Part shown: piece by piece, positions 36,226 through 44,175 of the stretch
How positions within the stretch are numbered: the stretch's first letter is position 1
Layout of the letters: the number at the start of each line of letters is the position of its first letter
DNA from: Candidatus Fluviicola riflensis
Lineage (GTDB): Bacteria > Bacteroidota > Bacteroidia > Flavobacteriales_D > Crocinitomicaceae
NCBI GenBank assembly: GCA_002243285.1
Contig: CP022585.1
Coordinates: 3,026,641-3,090,640 of the forward strand
DNA: 64,000 nt
Direction: 5' to 3'
The notes under the pieces: model-generated
The model's database searches: none
The model's input: only the letters and a program-made list of their open reading frames with translations
What the model was told of the DNA's origin: nothing
Position numbers and translations under genes: made by a program

Positions 36226-36834
36226 ATGGATAAGCATTTGAACAACAACGAAGAACGACTGTTTGATCTTTTGGATCAGAAGGACTTCGACCAGCTCACT
36301 ACGGAAGAAAAAGTCTTTGTGGAAACTCATTTTTCACAGGCAGAATACCGTTTACAACGCCAGATGATTCAAGAATCGTCCACGCTATACGAAACTGTTG
36401 CGGAAGCTTCGCCATTGGTGATTCCGGCGGGAAAATCGTCTTTTATGGGAACAACAATTCCTTTGTACCAGGCCCTGATCGGAATTGCAGCTACGATTGC
36501 GCTGTTTTTGTCCATTTGGCCGGATCAGAATCCACCGTCAGGTTCTCAGGCCAATAAACCCGCTCTGAGCAAAACGGATACGATCATTCAAACCAGGATC
36601 ATTCGCGATACCGTGATTCGTTATAAAAATCACCGAAACGGGAATCGTTCCACACAAACCAACCGGTCGAATGACGAACAATTCCTGGCTGCTCAGATGC
36701 GTTTACTGGAAGCAAATACGGTTGAATTACCGGATATTATTAATGAATTGAATCGTCCCGCGGGAAATTCACTTCGAAATGACCCCGCTTCGGAACGCTT
36801 GTTGAAAAGTACGTACCAATCGGATGCAAGGTAA
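36226..36834 (+). CDS. Putative anti-sigma factor (single membrane segment)
   Basis: 202 residues. A cytoplasmic N-terminus (about 1-80: RLFDLLDQKDFDQLTTEEKVFVETHF, seen in parts) resembles sigma-binding heads of small Bacteroidota anti-sigma proteins, followed by one membrane segment (about 82-102, IPLYQALIGIAATIALFLSIW) and a short, polar periplasmic tail without a known domain. It lies one base after the sigma gene. No zinc-binding motif is seen. The call rests on topology and position. Confidence 0.72.
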   Translation: MDKHLNNNEERLFDLLDQKDFDQLTTEEKVFVETHFSQAEYRLQRQMIQESSTLYETVAEASPLVIPAGKSSFMGTTIPLYQALIGIAATIALFLSIWPDQNPPSGSQANKPALSKTDTIIQTRIIRDTVIRYKNHRNGNRSTQTNRSNDEQFLAAQMRLLEANTVELPDIINELNRPAGNSLRNDPASERLLKSTYQSDAR

Positions 36835-36892
36835 CTTTAAAGCACTATTTTTCAGCCGTTTAACCTCTTAAAAACGGAAGTTAAACCTACCT

Positions 36893-37016
36893 CCTCCCTT
36901 GAGGGAGGATCGAGGAGGGTGACGATTTTCTAACAACAATCATAAGGTCACCTCCCTCTTCCGGCACTAACGTTTGGTCTTCGAAAGCAATGCTTTCTCT
37001 TCTCCTCAAGGAGGGA
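36893..37016. repeat. Interspersed repeat element, copy A (MITE- or BIME-like)
   Basis: A roughly 125-bp element with inner palindromes (CCTCCCTTGAGGGAGG; GAAAGCAATGCTTTC). Bases 36949-37016 match 45034-45101 in reverse orientation at 67 of 68 positions. The rest of the gap 36835-37165 contains no gene. Confidence 0.85.
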
Positions 37017-37165
37017 AACTGACTCCACTTCTAGTATTTAGTCTTCTGGGAAATACTAACAATCACAGTTGATGAAACTGTTAAAAATTAGAACATTCTC
37101 GCTTTTTTGACTAATTTGTGCAACCAAAAGGCAAAGCATTACTTATTTCCAAAAACAATTGCTTC

Positions 37166-38131
37166 ATGCGCACATTTGTAATCTCAATTTTATCCACTCT
37201 TGCCGGTGGAATGCTATCCGCACAACAAAATCCTCAATGGGAAAGTGAAATGATTGCTTTCGAACAGGATGACCAGGAACAGGTGATCATGGGTGCTGAC
37301 CCGATTGTTTCCGGTGTGTGGAATAATTTACCCCAACCTCAATTCTGGCGGCAGATCATGTTGCTTTCCCCCGATTCGGTATTGGTAAATATTGCTTCGA
37401 ATAGAAAAGTGGTAGCCAAAATGTCGAACCGCATGTGGCAGGCCCAAAATGATACGCAGAAAGCTTTATTCAAAGACAGCGTGCGCCGTTCACTCGGTTT
37501 GCCCGAAGGGGAACGCATCATGGTTACAACGGGTAAAAATGATTTTTACCGTTTCGACCTCGTCTTTGAAAGTTTACCCAAAGGGGTTGCTTGTTTCAAT
37601 GAATATGGTGTTGATCCGTGGTATGCGCAATCTATTTTACTGATCGAAAGTCCGGGACAATTGAAAAAATCAACTGCGGGTGCTTACGGGCCTTTTCAGT
37701 TGATGCCTGCTGTGGCCCGATCTATGGGGCTCACCGTAAACAAAACAGTTGACGAACGCAAAGATTTCAAACGCTCGGCTTACGGCGCGTCGCAATTACT
37801 GAAACGCATTTGTATTCCTTCAGCGCGCACTATTGCCACCAACGCCGGATTGGTTGTTGACGAACAATCCATTTGGTTCCGCCTGTTGGTAATGCACGTG
37901 TATCACGCAGGCTCATTGAACGTAAAAGCTGTGGTCGAAGAGATCGGGACGGTGAAAGACGGCGATGAACTGATTCAGAAAATGTGGATAACAACTGCAG
38001 CGAGCTTTGGTAATTCTTCGCAGAATTATTCGCAATTGGCATTGGCCGCACACATTCAGCTTGACCAGCTACTGACGGTAAAAAACTGTGATGTGTATCA
38101 TTGCACGCAGTTTGCTTCGGAGGAAGAATAA
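37166..38131 (+). CDS. Secreted lytic transglycosylase (SLT domain)
   Basis: 321 residues from the ATG that opens a signal peptide (MRTFVISILSTLAGGMLSAQ). The C-terminal half carries an SLT fold: AQSILLIESPGQLKKSTAGAYGPFQLMPAVARSMGL, read in parts, with the catalytic Glu in LLIESPG and the GAYGPFQLMP motif, then the late MHVYHAGSLNVKAV. It cleaves the glycan chain of peptidoglycan, leaving 1,6-anhydro ends. The N-terminal 130 residues form a separate helical domain I do not recognise. A TTGAATG-type repeat follows the stop. Confidence 0.88.
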   Translation: MRTFVISILSTLAGGMLSAQQNPQWESEMIAFEQDDQEQVIMGADPIVSGVWNNLPQPQFWRQIMLLSPDSVLVNIASNRKVVAKMSNRMWQAQNDTQKALFKDSVRRSLGLPEGERIMVTTGKNDFYRFDLVFESLPKGVACFNEYGVDPWYAQSILLIESPGQLKKSTAGAYGPFQLMPAVARSMGLTVNKTVDERKDFKRSAYGASQLLKRICIPSARTIATNAGLVVDEQSIWFRLLVMHVYHAGSLNVKAVVEEIGTVKDGDELIQKMWITTAASFGNSSQNYSQLALAAHIQLDQLLTVKNCDVYHCTQFASEEE

Positions 38132-38135
38132 ATAA

Positions 38136-38276
38136 TTTTGAATGCTGAATTTTGAATTTTGAATGAAGTTTTAGGTCAGGAACCTGAATTTCGGAAACCC
38201 ATTTTAGAATTGATGATTCAATCATTCATAATTCCGGTTTTTCAATTCAACATTAAAAATTAAGCGTTCAACATTC
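38136..38276. repeat. AT-rich inverted repeat running into the 3' end of msrB
   Basis: Facing blocks with TTTTGAATGCTGAATTTTG at the left and TCAATTCAACATTAAAAATT at the right, of the same family as the cluster at 34076. The right block encodes the last codons and stop of msrB on the minus strand. Confidence 0.7.
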
Positions 38277-38646
38277 CTTCGGGTTTGAATTTAATAGAAA
38301 GCGAATTCACACAATGCCTGGTATTCTTCGCTGTGAATCGCTCGCCTGTGAAAACGTGTCCCAAATGGCCGCCGCAATCCCCACATACAATTTCAATGCG
38401 TTTACCGTCGGCATCCCGAACTTGTTTTACTGCGCCGGGAAACGTGTCATCAAACGAAGGCCACCCGCATCCTGAATCGAATTTATCGGAAGATTTGTAC
38501 AGCGGATTTTCGCAACGGCGGCATACAAACACGCCCGTTTCTTTCCATTTGTTGTATTCGCCCGTAAATGGGTATTCCGTGCCTTTGTGAACAATAATTC
38601 GTTCTTCGTCTTCGGTGAGTTTGTTCCACTGATCTTTCGGTAACAT
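38260..38646 (-). CDS. msrB: Peptide-methionine (R)-S-oxide reductase MsrB
   Basis: 128 residues. Reduces methionine-R-sulfoxide in proteins. Zinc-binding CxxC pairs (CRRC near residue 38 and CGDC near 86), the GCGWPSFDD motif, GHLGHVF and the catalytic Cys in TRHCVNSLSIKF are all present. It is a stand-alone MsrB with no MsrA fused and no signal peptide, so cytoplasmic. The final residues (MLNA) come from the repeat described at 38136. Confidence 0.95.
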   Translation of the reverse strand: MLPKDQWNKLTEDEERIIVHKGTEYPFTGEYNKWKETGVFVCRRCENPLYKSSDKFDSGCGWPSFDDTFPGAVKQVRDADGKRIEIVCGDCGGHLGHVFTGERFTAKNTRHCVNSLSIKFKPEGMLNA

Positions 38647-38700
38647 GGTGCGTTAATCTGATTTCGATTTATACTGATTACTGAGTTGTGTGGTAAGATA

Positions 38701-38737
38701 ATCCCCCTCCACCGCCATAACGGAAAATGAGGGGGAT
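38701..38737 (-). terminator. Hairpin after the DUF4836 gene
   Basis: Nine-base GC-rich arms ATCCCCCTC (38701-38709) and GAGGGGGAT (38729-38737) in the 133-bp gap between DUF4836 and msrB. There is no T run on the minus strand, so it is a weak terminator candidate. Confidence 0.45.
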
Positions 38738-38779
38738 AACTTTATTTTTAACTGATTGCCGGTTGCTCAGAAGAGCTGA

Positions 38780-40273
38780 TTACATCGACATTTCGTTCAT
38801 TTTTTCTTCAAATACTTTGGCGTAGAATTGTCCTACCTGTTTCAGGATATTCGATGAGCTGGATTTGGTGGTCATCACCATTTCAGTGCCTTCGCGGTCA
38901 ACTGTCATGTAGAATGTATCCATGATTTCCAGTACTTTCATACCATCTTCCAATTCCAGGCTTTTTACATTGATCTGTCCGAAATCAACGAACATGGAGA
39001 ACGTTTTCTTCCCGAAATCTTTTGCAAACGAAGGGATTTTCAACGAAGCACCTTTGTTTTCAGGAAGTGTAAAGCCATACAATCCATCTTTTCTCGGAGC
39101 AATCGCCATTCCTTCGGTAATAAAAGCATCGCCTTGTTTTTGCAAGCCCATCATCGTGGCGTACATAGAAGCCTGCTCGTTGATGAATTCTCCTTTCGCC
39201 CCCAAACCGAGGAAGAAATTGAATTGCGGGATCATTCCCATTCCGCTGCCCGGATTTCCGGTAAATACCAATCCAAACTGGCCCGAGAACATTTGCGTAA
39301 ACGGATTGTCACCCATCATGGCCAACGCAAAAGCAGCTTCGCCAGGAAGTATTCCGTTTAATTTTTGCTGTCCTTCCGGTGCAAAATCAGCCAGGAAAGA
39401 TTCCATTTTACGCACATCAACATTGGCGCTCATTCCCATCCAGGCATTTCCTGAACCCAGTTTTTTCACTACGGAAGCCTGTGGATCTTCTTTGAAGAAC
39501 AACAAATCTTTCAATTTATCATTAAACAGGTTACTGGCTTTCATCGTCACCTTTCCATTTCCGAAATTGGTAACCGTTTGAATGTATCCGTTGGCTACCA
39601 GTTCGTTAAGCGTTTTTTGTTTGTCAGCCGGCAATCTGTTCAACGCTGTATTCGCAGTAGTAAACAACCTCTCAATATTCAATCCGGTAACGATATCGCC
39701 GTTGTTGGCCAAAATAGTCTGTGTTTTGCCGGTACTTTCATCACCTTCTGTTTGCTCGAACGCCGTTTTCAATAAAGCTGTGAAATCCGGCGAACCGCCT
39801 TTAATCAATAAAATCGCCAGTGTATTGCGAATTCCGATTCCGACATCGCCGTTATTGAAACATTGAATATCACCCGATTCGGTCGATTCATAACCCATTC
39901 CGTTGAATTTGTCGATCAGGCTGTCTTTGTCTTTTACGTCAAAGAGCATGTAGGTCAATTCGGGTGAACCGTCAAGCGCAAAAGGAGCCTGCACCGCAAA
40001 GTATACCGGTTTTGAAAAATCAACACTGCTTTCCCATGAACTCAATTCCCCGGTCAAAAGAGCACCGGCTTTCGGAAGGTGTTTGTAATCCAGTTTATCC
40101 AATAATTGCTGTACGGAAATGTGGCCGAACGCAACGATGTTTTTGTTTTCATTGATCAAAGCAGAAGTAGCTGTTTTCGCATCACGGTCATCACCGCCGG
40201 AACAACCGGTCAAAGCGACAACTCCGAGGATTGCGACAAAAGCTAATTGGAAGATTTTTTTTACCGGATTCAT
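38780..40273 (-). CDS. DUF4836 family lipoprotein
   Basis: 497 residues with a lipoprotein signal (MNPVKKIFQLAF ... VALTGCSGG; lipid Cys near residue 24). The body has the repeated alpha/beta layout of DUF4836, with VAFGHISVQQLLDKLDY near residue 48 and regular KMKASN/DKLKDLLF-type units. The family is found almost only in Bacteroidota and its role is unknown; an outer-membrane or periplasmic scaffold is possible. A TAnnTTTG element lies 30 bp upstream. Confidence 0.85.
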   Translation of the reverse strand: MNPVKKIFQLAFVAILGVVALTGCSGGDDRDAKTATSALINENKNIVAFGHISVQQLLDKLDYKHLPKAGALLTGELSSWESSVDFSKPVYFAVQAPFALDGSPELTYMLFDVKDKDSLIDKFNGMGYESTESGDIQCFNNGDVGIGIRNTLAILLIKGGSPDFTALLKTAFEQTEGDESTGKTQTILANNGDIVTGLNIERLFTTANTALNRLPADKQKTLNELVANGYIQTVTNFGNGKVTMKASNLFNDKLKDLLFFKEDPQASVVKKLGSGNAWMGMSANVDVRKMESFLADFAPEGQQKLNGILPGEAAFALAMMGDNPFTQMFSGQFGLVFTGNPGSGMGMIPQFNFFLGLGAKGEFINEQASMYATMMGLQKQGDAFITEGMAIAPRKDGLYGFTLPENKGASLKIPSFAKDFGKKTFSMFVDFGQINVKSLELEDGMKVLEIMDTFYMTVDREGTEMVMTTKSSSSNILKQVGQFYAKVFEEKMNEMSM

Positions 40274-40302
40274 AGTCTAAAAATAGTTATTGGTACAGGT
40301 AT

Positions 40303-40310
40303 CAAATGTA
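40303..40310 (-). promoter_or_regulatory. Candidate -7 promoter element for the DUF4836 gene
   Basis: Minus-strand TACATTTG is a full match to TAnnTTTG, 30 bp before the ATG. The -33 element is not clear. Confidence 0.42.
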
Positions 40311-40375
40311 CAGTTTATATTTAATTTCGGGAAAGGTAATTCAAAAAAGTATTACCCGTTTAAAACGCTAAAAGT

Positions 40376-40942
40376 GTGCATTTTATAGAACCGTATTTCA
40401 ATTGGCGGCATGTGTATATTGCGTCCGAAGACCCGCATTCGCCCTTCTTTAATCGTGAATACAGCGAATTTGAATTCACAGACCGGGTATACAATTACCT
40501 CATCCATCCGCAATGGGACAATATTGGCTCGCGCACACTCTTTGCCAAGATCCTTGTGGTAGATTACGAAGAACAATATGCCGTGCTCGAATTTATCGGT
40601 GAATGGAACGATGCAATCGAAAACGATATCATGACACTGAAACGCAATATCATCGAACCGATCCTGGAACAGGGAATCAATAAATTCATTTTGATAGGTG
40701 AAAATGTATTGAATTTCCATTACTCCGACGATTGTTATTACGAAGAATGGTTTGATGAAGTGGAAGAAGGCTGGATCGCGATGGTGAATTTCCACGACCA
40801 CGTATTAACCGAATTTTCAAGAGCCCGGATTGATCATTATTTTGTCATGGGCGGCGAACTCGAGGAAATCGAATGGCGAACGTATCAACCGCGAGATTTT
40901 TATGACCGGGTGAATGCGTTGGTGACGAGACGAATCGGTTAA
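40376..40942 (+). CDS. Conserved hypothetical protein, acidic, cytoplasmic
   Basis: 188 residues from a GTG start (MHFIEPYFNWRHVYIASEDPHSPFF). No signal, membrane segment or known motif. It is acidic and rich in aromatic residues (YYEEWFDEVEEGWIAMVNFHDH). The gene is divergent from DUF4836 and convergent with the c-type-motif protein at 40995. Its last codons and the stop lie inside the 58-bp palindrome. I do not recognise the family. Confidence 0.72.
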   Translation: MHFIEPYFNWRHVYIASEDPHSPFFNREYSEFEFTDRVYNYLIHPQWDNIGSRTLFAKILVVDYEEQYAVLEFIGEWNDAIENDIMTLKRNIIEPILEQGINKFILIGENVLNFHYSDDCYYEEWFDEVEEGWIAMVNFHDHVLTEFSRARIDHYFVMGGELEEIEWRTYQPRDFYDRVNALVTRRIG

Positions 40943-40991
40943 AATATTGTAGGGGTGAGTCGCGACTCACCCCTACAATATTTTAACCGAT
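40934..40991. repeat. 58-bp perfect palindrome between convergent genes
   Basis: Bases 40934-40962 and 40963-40991 are exact inverted copies with no spacer; the core (TGTAGGGGTGAGTCG and complement) is shared with 29026-29089 while the arms (ATCGGTTAAAATAT) are local. It spans the stop of the gene at 40376 and reaches to 3 bp before the stop of the gene at 40995. It can form a cruciform and end both transcripts. Confidence 0.92.
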
Positions 40992-40994
40992 GTT

Positions 40995-41873
40995 TTATTT
41001 CTGGATGTAAATTTTCTTTGAAGTAAAGTTATTATTGACGTTCAGGTGAGCAACGTACACACCCGATGGCATGTCATTTGGCAAGCGAACCTGTTTTTTG
41101 TTCTCACCGATTTCAGTGCTTCCGATTGATTCATTGAATACTGATTTCCCGTTCAGGTCAACCAGGTTCAACGTTGATTCGCCCGCAGTTAACGTGCTGT
41201 AATTCACAACCAATGTATTGTTGGCAGAATTATAACCCAATTCGAGGCTGAGATCCTGCTGGTTTTCTTCAATACCTGCAATGGAACCATAAACGTGTTG
41301 TGAAAGGAAAATGGCATCGCCACCACTATTGTCCATCGCATTCGATTTGTTGGTTGCCAGGTAGAACGTTACATTACCAACATTGGTTGCCGGTGCTGTC
41401 CATTGAAACGCCCAAGTCGATTGAACATTTCCTGCCAGTGTATGTGTAACGTATTTTTTACCGGACGCCCCGTTTTTGATTTGTGTTCCGGAAGCCGGAA
41501 TAATTGTAATGGTACCTGCCTGAGCGTTGGAGCTGCTCAATGCCACAATTTGAAAACCGTTGATCGTACTCGGATTGTCAATACTGATTGCCACATTGTA
41601 GACGGTTCCCGGAGTATAATCCGTTACAACGTCCGCACCTTCCGTCATCACAACGGTATTCACACCTACTCCGCTTTGCGCGGTTCCTGTATGACATTGT
41701 GTACAATTGTTTTCGCCCGGTGCGCCGGTTTTTCCGGCAACTGCACCACTGTTATCTGCAACATGTGATTTTTTGTATGCCGACAATTCCATTGAATAAT
41801 CACCGCTATTACTGAACGCCAGCAATGCTGCAATTCCTGAAAAGGCCATTGGTAGGAGATAAATCTTTTTCAT
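40995..41873 (-). CDS. Choice-of-anchor V domain protein with T9SS type A tail and one CxxCH
   Basis: 292 residues with a signal or anchor segment (MKKIYLLPMAFSGIAALLAFS). Residues 45-60 hold GAPGENNCTQCHTGTAQ, a CxxCH site that may bind one haem c. The next 130 residues (VYNVAISIDNPSTINGFQIVALS, then FYLATNKSNAMDNSGGDAIF) match the choice-of-anchor V (Reeler-like) domain. The C-terminal 75 residues (LELGYNSANNTLVVNYSTL ... GVYVAHLNVNNNFTSKKIYIQ) are a T9SS type A tail. Expected on the cell surface; whether the CxxCH carries haem is unknown. Confidence 0.85.
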   Translation of the reverse strand: MKKIYLLPMAFSGIAALLAFSNSGDYSMELSAYKKSHVADNSGAVAGKTGAPGENNCTQCHTGTAQSGVGVNTVVMTEGADVVTDYTPGTVYNVAISIDNPSTINGFQIVALSSSNAQAGTITIIPASGTQIKNGASGKKYVTHTLAGNVQSTWAFQWTAPATNVGNVTFYLATNKSNAMDNSGGDAIFLSQHVYGSIAGIEENQQDLSLELGYNSANNTLVVNYSTLTAGESTLNLVDLNGKSVFNESIGSTEIGENKKQVRLPNDMPSGVYVAHLNVNNNFTSKKIYIQK

Positions 41874-41913
41874 TTGTCATCTAGTTTTGGGTGAAATTAG
41901 ATCATTTTCGGGT

Positions 41914-41929
41914 ATATACCATGGTATAT
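41914..41929. promoter_or_regulatory. 16-bp perfect palindrome ATATACCATGGTATAT in a gene-free gap
   Basis: Lies 41 bp before the start of the gene at 40995-41873, in the 353-bp gap 41874-42226, which holds no gene. The ACCATGGT centre is also seen in the operator before pirin (59893-59904). It may be a site for a dimeric regulator. Confidence 0.45.
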
Positions 41930-42176
41930 TTGTCAGTTTAGCTTGTACAATTCGGCTTTGGCTGGTATTCCCAAATGACGTCTAAAAACTGTATTTTGGC
42001 GCAATACTTCGACAAACAGCTTAAATCAAGAGATCAACAATCTTCAAACAAGGATAACCCGATTTGAAAGAGCGTGTATAAATCCGATTGATTAATTTTT
42101 CAACAATTTCCACAAGTTACTGTACTGCATTTGTTTGATAAATCGATTTAGCAACATATGTCTTTCACAAAACAGC

Positions 42177-42207
42177 TTGTGATTCAATAGAAAGAAGTGC
42201 ATATTTG
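42177..42207 (+). promoter_or_regulatory. Candidate promoter of the two-repeat secreted protein
   Basis: TTG (42177-42179), 20 bases, then CATATTTG (42200-42207; one mismatch to TAnnTTTG). The expected start of transcription is about 13 bases before the ATG at 42227. Confidence 0.55.
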
Positions 42208-42226
42208 TCAAAAAAACAAAAACAGT

Positions 42227-42988
42227 ATGAAAATCAAACTACTCGTGCTTTCATTGTTCAGCTGCATGGCTGTGATGGCTGCCAAAACCGTAACGGTGAC
42301 AGTAAAATGGACTTTTGAAGAAGTTGTAGAAGGGTATAACCACGACAATAAGATTCTGGTTTTCGTTGACGGCAAATCAATCGGTGAATCAAAAGTTTTT
42401 AAAGAAACCGATAATGCCTCTTACTCGTTTGAAGTAGCAAAAGGAAAACATTCCATTAAAATCGTTGATTATTCGTTTTATGAAGGAAAATGGGATATTC
42501 ACACAAAAGAAAACCAATATTCGGTGGATGCTTTTTATGAAGGTGAGATCAATTTTACGGCCAATACAACCATCAATATGTTGTTCAATGTCGATAAGGA
42601 ATCATCTGAATTTACAGTAACAGGCGGAAAAATTACAGCTGCGAAAGGTGTTCCGTTGACCGTTACCTGGATTTACAAAAACGTAGAAGTGGGTTATGAT
42701 CACGAAAACCGTATGATTGTTTACATCGACGGAAAGCAAATGGGAACTTCAGCCATTTTTGCCGAATCGAAAAAAGGCAGCATGACAGTGATGGTTCCTC
42801 CCGGACAGCATGATGTGGTAATCGAGAACTATGCCTTCTACGAAGGCCAGTGGGAATTACATTCCATCGAAAACAATTACTCGGTAGATGCTTTTTATTC
42901 GACCAATATGATTTTCAAGAAGAAAAAACGCACAGTCGATTTGGTATTCGACATCGAAACACTGGAGACAACTCCGACGGTTAAATAA
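42227..42988 (+). CDS. Secreted protein made of two homologous repeats, unknown function
   Basis: 253 residues from the ATG that opens a signal peptide (MKIKLLVLSLFSCMAVMAA). Two copies of a beta-rich unit of about 100 residues follow. Both carry GYxH(D/E)N followed by VFVDGK/VYIDGK, then FYEGKWDIHTKEN/FYEGQWELHSIEN and YSVDAFY. No catalytic motif or T9SS tail is seen, so it is probably periplasmic. The repeat resembles no family I can name. A strong terminator follows. Confidence 0.78.
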   Translation: MKIKLLVLSLFSCMAVMAAKTVTVTVKWTFEEVVEGYNHDNKILVFVDGKSIGESKVFKETDNASYSFEVAKGKHSIKIVDYSFYEGKWDIHTKENQYSVDAFYEGEINFTANTTINMLFNVDKESSEFTVTGGKITAAKGVPLTVTWIYKNVEVGYDHENRMIVYIDGKQMGTSAIFAESKKGSMTVMVPPGQHDVVIENYAFYEGQWELHSIENNYSVDAFYSTNMIFKKKKRTVDLVFDIETLETTPTVK

Positions 42989-43002
42989 CCAATAACACAC
43001 AC

Positions 43003-43040
43003 AAAAGAGCCCAGACAGTTATCGTCTGGGCTCTTTTTTT
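43003..43040 (+). terminator. Strong intrinsic terminator
   Basis: Perfect 10-bp stem GAGCCCAGAC (43007-43016) with its complement (43024-43033), seven-base loop, followed by seven T residues. Confidence 0.92.
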
Positions 43041-43104
43041 GAGAGCGAGAACAGACCGCGTTCGCTAAAGCTATAGCGGTAGCGAAATGAGAATGAGGAA
43101 TATT

Positions 43105-43138
43105 AAAAAGGGCTGCTTCATTTCTGAAACAGCCCTTT
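43105..43138 (-). terminator. Intrinsic terminator of accA
   Basis: Stem AAAGGGCTG/CAGCCCTTT with a T run on the minus strand (A run at 43105-43109 on the plus strand), 20 bp after the accA stop. Confidence 0.88.
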
Positions 43139-43157
43139 ACTATAATTCTTTGTAGGA

Positions 43158-44114
43158 TTAATCCACCCAAACTCCCATTGAGTTAAACTTCTCAATACGG
43201 TCGTGTACACGTTGTTTCGGTTCCACCGGATCCAATTCGTTCAGATAACCTTTGATTTTCTCTTTCACGCGTTCAAACATCAATTCCTGTTTGCGGTGCG
43301 CACCCGAAAGCGGTTCTTCGATCACGTCATCTACCAGTTTCAGGCGTTTCATATCAACAGAGGTCAACTTCAATGCATCGGCAGCTTTCTCTTTAAAATC
43401 CCATGAACGCCACAAAATAGATGAACATGATTCCGGAGAAATAACCGAATACCAGGTATTTTCAAGCATAACTACTTTATCGCCAACTCCAATTCCCAAT
43501 GCACCACCCGAAGCGCCTTCGCCGATGATGATACAAATTACGGGAACTTTCAGCTGCATCATTTCGTATATGTTACGTGCAATAGCTTCTCCCTGTCCGC
43601 GCTCTTCAGCCTCAAGGCCCGGAAATGCTCCGGGAGTATCGATAAATGTTACAATCGGTTTACCGAATTTTTCGGCCAGTTTCATCAGGCGCAATGCCTT
43701 GCGGTATCCTTCCGGATTGGGCATTCCGAAGTTTCGGTACTGACGCATTTTGGTGTTGATCCCTTTTTGCTGACCAACAAACATCACTGATCTTCCGTCA
43801 ATCAAACCAAAACCGCCAATCATCGCTTTGTCGTCTTTCACACTGCGATCGCCGTGCAATTCCTGGAAAGTATTATCGGTAATGGCGTTGATGTACGCCA
43901 ATGTATACGGACGGTCTGGGTGACGCGACAATTGCACTCGCTGCCATGGTGTCAACCCGGTGAAAATTTCTTTGGTTTTTTCGGCCAGTTTCGTTTCCAG
44001 TACCTGAATGGTCTCTTCCATGTCTACATCCGTAGTACGACCGATTTCACGCGTTTGTTCAATTTGCTCTTCAAGTGCCTTCAACGGCTCTTCAAAATCG
44101 AGATATGTCGACAT
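43158..44114 (-). CDS. accA: Acetyl-CoA carboxylase carboxyltransferase subunit alpha
   Basis: 318 residues, normal length. With AccD it moves the carboxyl group from biotin to acetyl-CoA, the first committed step of fatty-acid synthesis. The N-terminal coiled region ([16 protein letters not shown]), [18 protein letters not shown], the crotonase-fold segments [27 protein letters not shown] (in parts) and [14 protein letters not shown] are present. It is a single gene with its own terminator, divergent from ispE. Confidence 0.97.
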   Translation of the reverse strand: MSTYLDFEEPLKALEEQIEQTREIGRTTDVDMEETIQVLETKLAEKTKEIFTGLTPWQRVQLSRHPDRPYTLAYINAITDNTFQELHGDRSVKDDKAMIGGFGLIDGRSVMFVGQQKGINTKMRQYRNFGMPNPEGYRKALRLMKLAEKFGKPIVTFIDTPGAFPGLEAEERGQGEAIARNIYEMMQLKVPVICIIIGEGASGGALGIGVGDKVVMLENTWYSVISPESCSSILWRSWDFKEKAADALKLTSVDMKRLKLVDDVIEEPLSGAHRKQELMFERVKEKIKGYLNELDPVEPKQRVHDRIEKFNSMGVWVD

Positions 44115-44175
44115 ATAATGTAATTTTGAGTGGCGAAATTTACGAAAATAGTTCGCTCATTGCTACTTTTACCAG

